Shown here piece after piece: positions 55,741 through 64,000 of a DNA stretch of 64,000 nt. A model generated the notes under the pieces. The model made no database searches. It saw only the letters and a program-made list of their open reading frames with translations, and was not told the origin of the DNA. Source of the DNA: Armigeres subalbatus (Eukaryota; Arthropoda; Insecta; Diptera; Culicidae). Made by a program: the position numbers and the translations under genes. Every line of letters starts with the position of its first letter. Position 1 is the stretch's first letter. Location: positions 44,982,180-45,046,179 of the forward strand of contig NC_085140.1 of NCBI RefSeq assembly GCF_024139115.2, given 5' to 3'.

Positions 55741-58700
55741 ACATTAAAACTTAAAAAAAAAACAAAATGTTATTTTATAATAAATATTTTTGTATGTCGA
55801 CTCAATAGAACAGAAAAGTTAATGAAAATCAAATTCGAATTAATTATTCGATTGATTTTTTTCACTCTTACTGCCTAAAATTCACATAATCTATTCCTAC
55901 GTCGTATTTTACCTGCCAGGCCAGGTATTCGCAACAGTTTCTTCAATTCCAACGATCTGAGTCATACATCCCTGAGCGATTGCATTTTCAGCTGTTTTGA
56001 TGCTGCTGACCGACGAAAACTGATATGATTCAATATTTATCTTTCCGTCTTTCTGGCTTCGTATTTTTATTTTTTTACCCAGTTTGGTTTATGTCCGACG
56101 TACCCCTCTGGGATTCATCTTCGATCGAGAGGTAGACAAAAGCGAACAAGAAGCACTACAAAAGGGGAAATCAGAGACGGTCGTGTTTGGGACGGTTCGA
56201 TACTGCTGGCTGCTTGGGTGTCGTGCCGTACCACCATTCCTCATTCCATGCGAACCATCATCCATGGCAACCAGCAACAGCATCTCATAAAAACCCATAA
56301 AGTAAACCAACCATCAGGCATTCAATGGACGAACAAATCCGAACGTTCATCATGGAGAGCAAACTGAAAGGAGTTTGTTTGGCAGATCTTTGTAAATTTA
56401 CTACATTCACGATGTTCACGAGTTGTCTTATATCACGTTCCGTTTGCTTGCAGAGCAGCGCAGATGGATTCAATGAATGCGAATTGAACGCCTGAGCGGG
56501 TACGGACAATATGGGAGAGAACGTGCGATCGCGTTCGCGGGCCATATGATTGATGATAATTAGACAAGACACAATACCATTTTGCTCGGGCATCGTGCTT
56601 TGCACGTCGTTTGCTGGACAGAAGGTACTTAATTCTAGGTATTTAGACGATATAGAATGTTGCGAATGTTACGGAAAAGGCATCCGGGTGTAGTTAATGT
56701 GCATTACTAAATGGCCCTACAACACCAATACAGAGGTAAATTAGATGACGAATGGGTGAGAAATCTTACAACGAATACGTGATGTAATAGACTTTCAACA
56801 TGCCATAATTATTGTTGCCATTATTTTCTGCTAAAGATGATTAATATTATATTCCACAAACTGTAAAACTGATTGGAGGGACTGTTTTATCATTACTCTA
56901 TAACACGTGATTTTATAAAGTAAAATCTCGATTAACGTGAAATATTAGTAAAGAATTTGTGGGGTTTTATTAAATATGTGACGGAAATATGATCACAATT
57001 GAGGATATGGCATAACCCTTTTTGCCTTTTGTTTTTGGAAAGAAACATGACGTAGTTTACATTCTCAAAAAAAAAACAATATCGTAGCTCACGTACAATT
57101 ACAAAAGCTAACGAAATACGGGGAAAGTGGAACAGAAACTTTTAAGCACGATAGCGAACGACTACGCTTCAAACTACATTATGTTTGTATGAAGCAGTAA
57201 AAAAGTTTTTAAGAATTGAGCTCAGTCGAAAACTTTCAATTACGCTCTACAAATGCTACTTTTCAACTTTTCAGCATAAATTTAATATTTTACGAAGCAA
57301 CATGCTCGAAACACATTATTTTCGCCAAAGAATGTCACCCCATCTCTCCTTGTGTATGGCGGATGGACAAACATTCCGCCCTGGCATCCAAGATAAACAT
57401 TTTTATTTGCCCATAAATCCCTACATAAATTGCATAATTTTCTTGTTTTGGTTGTGGTCCCATTTAATTTCCCAACAACAATCTCGCAGATGGACATCAT
57501 CGCACAGCTTGTTACCATCTTGTTCGCATCGAACCAAATACAAAATAGGTATAGTGAAAAGTTCCGCCACAAAGGAAGAACCAACATTGAAAAGAGGCTT
57601 ATCTTGCGAGTGTTTATTATACTGGCAGTCGGATCAGATTCGAGTCGACAAAACAGAGGCCTACTCAAAAAATCAACTTCAATTTGGAGTCACCGCTGGC
57701 GTTGCCCATCCGCTACCGCAGTCCAAATTCTTATCTCCCACACAAATCTGTCCTAATTCATTCGAGAATGGATGACAAGAGACAACCGGGCGGAGGAGCG
57801 ACATTAGCCGCGATTATCAGCCATTAACGCGACTGACGGTTATTGCAAATGGAAGCACTTTTACGTAAATTTTAAAATTTTCCTGATCGATCTGGTACAC
57901 ACGACTTGAACAAAGCCTGTACAAACGAGCAAGGCCTAATTGGAGTGGGATAATCACTGCCACTATGGTGTTGGGTTTTCCTGGTGCGTGCTCCAACCAC
58001 CGGTCACGAATTTACCCTTTTCAGTTTTCAGCAGCCAAATGTGTCTTTGTTTTTTTTTGCTTCGTTTTATTGTTGCCTTTGGTGGATTTTTCTTTGTGAC
58101 GAAATAAATATACCCAGGAAGACTTTCGCGTCGCAGTCGTCGTCGCTGCTGAGGTTGCTCGTCACGATGCAGTGGGATCCCGCGCGCAAGTGACCGAACG
58201 GGGCCAATTCTTGCTCGAGTTTTCGCGTGTTCAGTGAATTATCAAGAGATGCCCTACAGTACACTGTTTTCCGTGCTTGGTAACTTCAGTGGACGAACAA
58301 ACCGAACGTTCAAAATTCAGATTCCTTTCACTCGTTGTTACTCTTACCCTAGTATCAAACTCATAACAAGTTACATGAATAAATCGATTTTATAAATTTT
58401 AGAATTACAATTTATTTTGTATTCGATTCGTGAACAAATTAATGTTACTAAATAATAATTTTGATTTAGATCTAATGAACACAAATTTAGCAAAATATAA
58501 ATTTGAATTTTGAAAATCAATCAGAACCTTTTGTTGTACAGGCACTACTGTATCGTTCTCAAAACTAAGCTACGTAATGATTCACTGCTTTGCTCTGGGC
58601 GTTCCAAGTAGTTCTGAATAGGTTTGCGACAAACAATTTCAATTTGATTTCAAGAAATGTCAGCATCGTAAAAGTCGTGTTACGACTGTAATAGCCTTCA

Positions 58701-59694
58701 CCATAAGACATTCCTCCCAACATTAGAAATCTAAATATACAACCAAACCCGAATGTTCCTGGCACCTGTCCAAGATCTGCCGTCATCGTGAGAACGCAGG
58801 AATTCCGACCAGAAAGAGGGACGACGACTTCGGCTCGAAATCCCTGAACCCTGCCATCGCATTTCCACCGCATCTAGGATTATGTGACTTAAGCGTCTGA
58901 AAATGCGCGTAGTCAGTCACACACAGTGGGTTGACACAGAAAAGAACAACAAACCAAACGCCGCGCCGCGCACTCAAATGGCACCGAAAAGAATTGTACA
59001 ATCACGGTGTAGAGCCTACACTTGGCACCGGGCCAAGAACAGAACCGGTTTGTACCGTACGCGGCTGGCAGGCAGTGGGAACACCGTGGACAAGATTACG
59101 ATGGCCCAGGGCACAGAACGAACACCCGGGTCCGGGTTACATTGTACCACCATCGATGTAGACAGCAGGTAGGAGCCACCAACGTGCGACCGGAGGACAG
59201 AGGCGATCAAGTCACCGAAAATGAACAACCCGTTCGTTCCTTCGTTTGGGAAAAAAAAACTCGCCACGAGGCGAGCGGGAACCTGTTTCAGCGGCTATCT
59301 AAGTCTGGTCTACAGCGACTTTTATAATTGCAATTCTTTTGGGACGCGAAAAAACAACAACTATTTACTGAAAATAACCTACGGGGCATGCGTGATATGT
59401 TGCTGTGGTGCACAAAACGTTGGCAAACCTCTCTAGCCAGGAGGCATGTCGTTAAACAGTCAGACATTCAAAAACAACACGCAATAAATTGCAGCCAGCC
59501 AGAAGAAAAGAACGAAACCAAAAGCCGACCTAAAGTAAATTGACGAGATTTTTGCCAAAATCTGACAAATGGTATGTTTGCAATATTCTCTTTATTGTCA
59601 CACGTTCCCATATTCGTTATATGCAATTTGAAAACAACAAACGATAAAAAGGTGGCCACGTCTAATTTATCTTGGTACAAAGAATGGCATTTTT
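55741..59694. other. Long stretch with no recognised gene
   Basis: About 4 kb. GC-richer islands at 56050-56600, 57180-57780, 58000-58260 and 58760-59540 carry overlapping frames. The longest (57185-57775, 196 codons) starts at TTG and is crossed by open frames on both strands. No domain recognised. Such islands in mosquito intergenic DNA may be single-copy conserved non-coding sequence or exons of a gene with long introns, but I cannot support either. Confidence 0.4.
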
Positions 59695-59952
59695 AGGGGC
59701 CCTCCTTAGCCTAGTGGTAAGATGCACGGTTATAAAGCAAGACCATTCAGAGAAAGGCTGTGTTCTTCTCCCGGTGCCGGTCTAGACAATTTTCGGTTTG
59801 GAAATTGTCTCGATTTCCCTGGGCATGAAAGTATCATCGTGTAATAATCGTGTAAGTATCATAAGCTGCGAGGTGGCAATATCCCAGTGGGGATGTAATG
59901 CCAATGAAGAAGAAGAAGAAGAAGAAGAAGAAGAAGAAGAAGAAGAAGGAGG
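59695..59952 (+). mobile_element. Feilai-like SINE with long AAG tail
   Basis: GGGGCCCTCCTTAGCCTAG (A-box region), ATAAAGCAAGACCAT, a damaged B-box region (TTCTTCTCCCGG), CCGGTCTAGACAATTTTCGG, TTGTCTCGATTTCCC, ATAAGCTGCGAGG and GATGTAATGCCAATG are followed by about fourteen AAG units. The segment between ATCATCGTG and the 3' end is shortened. The long tail suggests slippage. Confidence 0.82.
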
Positions 59953-60199
59953 ACAACTTTTCGTAACAATTAAAACTCTCAAGTGGTTATCTGAGTGTTG
60001 TGAAAATGTCGTCCTCTTACTAGGACGGAAATCAATCCCACACTCCACAAAATGCTGATGCGGATAGACCACTGAAGCCGATAATAGCTTGACCAAGGAT
60101 CCAACATTTTATTCAGAAAACAAAAAAAAACCATCATGAAAGAGGTGAGATGTTAGACACTCGTTAGTATACATATGTTGGTAACATAATTTTTAGAAA
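59953..60199. other. Spacer, nothing recognised
   Basis: About 250 bases between the SINE and a dispersed repeat. No gene seen. Confidence 0.3.
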
Positions 60200-60345
60200 G
60201 AAAGTCTTTTCTAGTGGAATGTTTTCGCTTGTTATGGGACGAGTTAATACTATCCCATTCAATGCCACCGCTTGATTGTAACTTTACAAATACGTACTTC
60301 GACCTCAACAATATGGCCGTCTTCAGTGTCTAGTACTTGACTCGA
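60200..60345 (+). repeat. Dispersed repeat with GGCCGTCTTCAGTGTCT motif, copy 3
   Basis: GTGGAATGTTTTCGCTTGT, ACAAATACGTACTTCGAC and GGCCGTCTTCAGTGTCTAG parallel the copies at 31.9 and 46.6 kb. Non-autonomous element of unknown family. Confidence 0.55.
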
Positions 60346-62080
60346 CAAAAGTATTTCAAAATCCTCCGGCAGATATTTTCCATACAGTTGAAATGAATTT
60401 ATTTTTTTGCAATTCCTGATCAAAATATCTGGTTTACAGTTCGTCTTTGAGTGATAAAACGGCCTACTTTTCCATACCAACGAAATGGGTGCTTTAATAA
60501 ACATTAGGGTTGCATAATATTCATTTTAACACTCATTTGGGAAAACCAACATCAGAACAGTAGTTACGCCAACATCAGAACAGTAGTGACCACATTTTGC
60601 TGAATTAGCTTCGGTAAGTGCTCAAATAGTGAATTCTATGCGCCCCGTAATAAATTAAATAGTTTGGTGGACACGACATCAAAAATTTCCAAAGTCAAGT
60701 ACATCTATCGCTTCACGGCTTACCGAACTATGCAATGTAGCACGGTAAATTGAATCTAATTGTTCTCCGCAGCACCATAATTTATTGGCAAGAATGATCT
60801 TGTGGAGTAAATTAGACTGTACAATTTGGGTACAGATTTATAAAAATTAAAGTCCATTTTTCGTCATTGCAAAAAATAGCGTGTGCAACTCGTTGCAAAA
60901 CTCGATTTTTCAGCACTCGTACGTAGTATTTATCCAACTCAGCAAGCCTCGTTGGATAAACGTAGTATCTGTTCCTATATCAATAACAATAAGCCAATGT
61001 GCATATGAGATGCATTTATTTCTCACCCAATAATCAAGAAACATGAGAATAATTATGCTCGGCTCACGTCATTTTAATTGATAACAATTTGGTAACTTCA
61101 AAATGAAATTGTTATCACATTATAGAAGTATTTAGCTAAAAACATCATCACTGCCATGCACCTATTTCAATAACATTCAAAAAAGTTAATCCTATGCCTG
61201 TACCTATACCAATAATACTGTTTCCAGCATAAAATACGCACACTATTACTTGTGTGTATACGTAACGATATGATTGCAGTGATGCTGAATTCTTCAATGT
61301 TTCGTATTTGAGTTGAAATATAATTACAAAATTCCAGTTTTCGTTGTAGTTTTCCAACTTATCAGTTCAATTTTATGTTTGTCTCTCTTATCTCTTCGAT
61401 ATACTTTGTTTTACAAACATAAGAATTGAATTTCACAGTAAAAGTTCATTCAAGTCTTTACGAAATAAAAATCTAGGTCGGCAACCCTTGCCGATGCTGC
61501 AAGCCATGTAAATAGTTTGGAATACGGACAAGAATAATTTAGACGTTGTTCGAAATAAACCTATATCAAACTATAGGAAATCGCGTTAGTTTTTCAAAAA
61601 TGATTATATTTATAGTGAAATTGTGATGTGCTCTATGTGTTGTGAAGTGTATTTTGAAAGGATTCATTCGTTTTAGCTTGAAATTGAGTGGAAAACAACG
61701 GCGTGAAATGAGATGAATCTGCTAGTAGCAATCGAGCAGTGCATCAAATCAACAGTTCAGAGGTAGGAAAATGAAAATGAATGTGTTTTATAATTTTGTT
61801 TTTAATAATTTGAGTCTTGTGAACTAAAACATTACTCAAACGGAATTTTAAATAATATTCCAAACATTGGAGAAGGTGGTCTATTAATTATTGTGTACAT
61901 ACGATGTGAGAAATTGTAATCAAATTGATTTTTTATTTGGTTTATCGACGGTTGAGATTAATATACGGGCTGTTATTAATATGGGAACAGATACCCTACA
62001 ACTCGTGCTGAAAAAATCATCTTTTTGCAACAACAAACTTCTATTATTTTGCAAGTGTTATTTAGGAAGATATACTTTTT
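60346..62080. other. AT-rich stretch, no gene
   Basis: Only short frames. A 23-bp direct duplication (CCAACATCAGAACAGTAGT) lies at ~60547-60590. No other repeat recognised. Confidence 0.4.
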
Positions 62081-62375
62081 GCCTTTCTCGTACAACAAAG
62101 TACCGAAAAGATATTATTTCACTCTGCAAACAACCTTTTTATATAAGTCTCGGAGACCCATAGTGTTATATATCAATCGACTCAGCTCGACAAGCTGAGC
62201 AAATGTCTGTCTGTTCGTGTGTATGTGTGTGCCGAAATGTGAGAAAAACATTAGACCATTCACCATTGAACTTGATAGAGATCGACCGTTGCGTTTAGAA
62301 ATTACTGAGAAAATGGTACATCGAACCATATTAGCGCCATATAAGGTTGGTGTCTTGGCTAAATGCAAGAAAGGC
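62081..62375. mobile_element. MITE-like element, GCCTTTCTCGTA family, copy 2
   Basis: GCCTTTCTCGTACAACAAAG at the left and TGCAAGAAAGGC at the right are imperfect inverted ends. ATACT/AGTAT outside them extends the pairing. The internal GGAGACCCATAGTGTTATAT, TCGACTCAGCTCGAC and GTCTGTCTGTTCGTGTG are a familiar mosquito repeat, and the left part matches the copy at 1511-1982. No transposase. Confidence 0.68.
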
Positions 62376-63705
62376 AGTATCACTACTCGGTGAATTAAGT
62401 TGGGTTTTTATTTCTTAAATCGATTTTATTCTTTATTTATTTTTTCTCAAGATTAAATACGAAGTAGAGTGTTATGAATCAAGTAAATATTGATTCAGAC
62501 CTCGCTTTATTTCATATTTTTGAGCTTTTCATTTGATTGTTTAAGAATCATTTAAACATTTTTAAGTAATTTTGAGTTTACATATTATACAAAAACAGAA
62601 TCGGATAAAACGCGGTGTTCTCGCTCATTGTCCGTTAGGGATCATATTTTTTGCGCACCGCTGCGCAAAACAAGTTGAAATGCATGAGGTACACCGGGGC
62701 AAGTTGAAATGCGGGGTAAGTTGAAACGGAAGCTGTAATTTAGAACTGAAATGACCGAATGTCCTGATAATTTTTGTTAACAAACTACTCCCCCAAACGC
62801 ACCATCTGACTGCCATTCCTGGAAGATTGCAGCTACTAAAAGTAATCCCTGCTATTGTTTATTTTTTGCCCTTTGCAAAATCCCAAACAACTATTTGACG
62901 TGTCAATGAAACAGGTCTCAAAAAGATGTTTGGAAGATTTTTTTTAATTAAAATTGCATGGTAGGTAATGTTTAATAAGCATAATGATTATGAAAAGTCT
63001 ATGGAACCATTCTGAAAAGTAATCCGAGTGGTCACAAGTAGGACGTAATCAATATAATAAATTTTTAGCGTAGTCCGTTCTCTAGAATTTGGTCCTGAAA
63101 ATTACGCTTGTGTCTTTGTTGCATACTGCCATTATTCGCAAAAGAGTCCCATGTCAGTTTTCTCCGACATGAGTAATTTGCCTTTGAATTTTTCAAACTT
63201 GTTTTACATTGAAACTGCATGCTCGATGCGTATCTAAACTTTCAGGGTCGTTTGTTTTCCCAACTTACCTCGTTTCGTCTTCTTATAGGTGCTTATTGCC
63301 CTGCAGGACAGTCGGTATGCATAACAATACCCGTCCACCAGAGAACCACAGGTACCGACGTAAACAAAAGCGAAGGTTCCAACATCCAGATCGGCTCAAA
63401 AGCCTAAAAGAATTTAGTTTGGGAACAACCACCGGAGGACAAGGCTTGGTGGCTCCTTTGCGAGCCCGAACAAAGCGGAGAAGGCAAATGGAAAAGTGAA
63501 AACTTGTTTATCCAGGGATTGCGCTAGTGTAATAAGTTCGCTACCACCGGTTTTTAACTTAACATGTCTAGATTTATTTGCCCTCGGGCATTACTGTACG
63601 TCACACATTTTTAGGGTACTTGCTTGAGAGGGGCATGCCCCGGGTCCTGAGTGTGGGCTGCTGCTCTGCCTCGAGGGGCCGGTAAACGCCAGTATGGATG
63701 GTGGT
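62376..63705. other. Stretch with no recognised gene
   Basis: AT-rich to 63190, then GC-richer. At 62640-62720 CAAGTTGAAATGC recurs three times with CACCGGGGCAAGTTGAAATG, possibly the end of another MITE. Frames at 63209-63499 show no known domain. Confidence 0.35.
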
Positions 63706-64000
63706 AGCTGAATGCCCGGCGATGTGGTTGAATGGCCGACGATGAATGGCCGACGACGAATGGATGGCCGTTGATGAATGTATGGCCGACGATGAATGGA
63801 TGGCCGACGATGGATTGGTGGCCGGCGATGGTTGACTGCCCAACAAGGACTGAATGGTCGGCGATGCGGGATACCCGACGATGGCCGAATGGTCGACGAT
63901 GTTGAGTGGCCGGCGATTGTAGAATTGTTGCCGAGGTTGGGTGGCAGACGATGGTTGAAGTGCCAGCGATGGTTGAATCGGCGTTATCGACGATATTGAA
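63706..64000 (+). repeat. 18-bp GATGGCCGACGATG-type minisatellite, cut by window end
   Basis: Tandem, imperfect 18-bp units of the form AATGGATGGCCGACGATG, with some 14- to 17-bp variants. The minus strand is open (SSAIHS-type translation) because 18 is divisible by three. The array continues past 64000. Confidence 0.8.

Noticed and set aside
57185..57775. 196-codon plus-strand frame
   Set aside because: It starts at TTG, is crossed by open frames on both strands, and shows no recognisable domain.
1..64000. Integrated viral sequence or bacterial insert
   Set aside because: No viral polymerase, capsid or glycoprotein motifs and no bacterial-type gene organisation were seen. The only RT sequences are of LINE type.

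Overview
The window looks like intergenic or intronic DNA from a mosquito, most likely Aedes (Ae. aegypti or a close relative). The main reasons are several copies of a tRNA-headed SINE that matches my memory of Aedes Feilai (tail GATGTAATGCCAA followed by AAG repeats), frameshifted APE/RT non-LTR retrotransposons of mosquito type, many small foldback and MITE-like elements, and a low gene content. I find no intact host protein-coding gene, no rRNA gene, no functional tRNA gene and no CRISPR array. Almost everything recognisable is repetitive or a transposon remnant. Family names come from recall, not from a database search.

Layout. 0.5-2 kb: a LINE ORF1 (gag) remnant with no ORF2, then a MITE-like element. 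2-7.4 kb: mostly unrecognised DNA. 7.4-10.1 kb: first array (A) of a 24-bp minisatellite. 10.1-11.7 kb: a segment bounded by inverted repeats, with a small TA-flanked MITE inside. 12-13.4 kb: a 52-bp tandem repeat, a TGGCCGAA-type repeat and a minus-strand LINE endonuclease fragment. 18-21.3 kb: a nearly complete but frameshifted RTE-like LINE. 21.5-24.4 kb: SINE, a TTAA-flanked MITE and a degenerate TGGCCGAA array. 26.7-28.7 kb: a foldback element with an 8-bp target duplication, a pogo-like MITE and a 540-bp polypyrimidine tract. 31 kb: a hAT-like MITE. 34.2-37 kb: a TGGCCGAA array joined to the second 24-bp array (B). 37.7-39.1 kb: a ~91-bp satellite with a three-unit higher-order period, split by a palindromic foldback. 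39.1-44.6 kb: nested foldback elements and SINEs. 46-49 kb: two SINEs and a Jockey-like RT fragment. 49.2-53.3 kb: third and fourth 24-bp arrays (C, D) with LINE pieces between and beside them. 55.5-60.3 kb: two more Feilai-like SINEs. 62-64 kb: a second copy of the 1.5-kb MITE family and an 18-bp tandem repeat that runs off the window.

The many long reading frames in the 24-bp arrays are artefacts. The repeat length is divisible by three and the units rarely contain stops, so several frames on both strands stay open at once. Most of these frames have no ATG. The strongest second-look signals are: the four homologous 24-bp arrays, each locally homogenised and each unit carrying an ETS-like CCGGAAGT core; the head-to-head switch inside array C; the higher-order satellite with its inserted palindrome; the exact 8-bp target duplications of the foldback elements; and the ORF1-only LINE.
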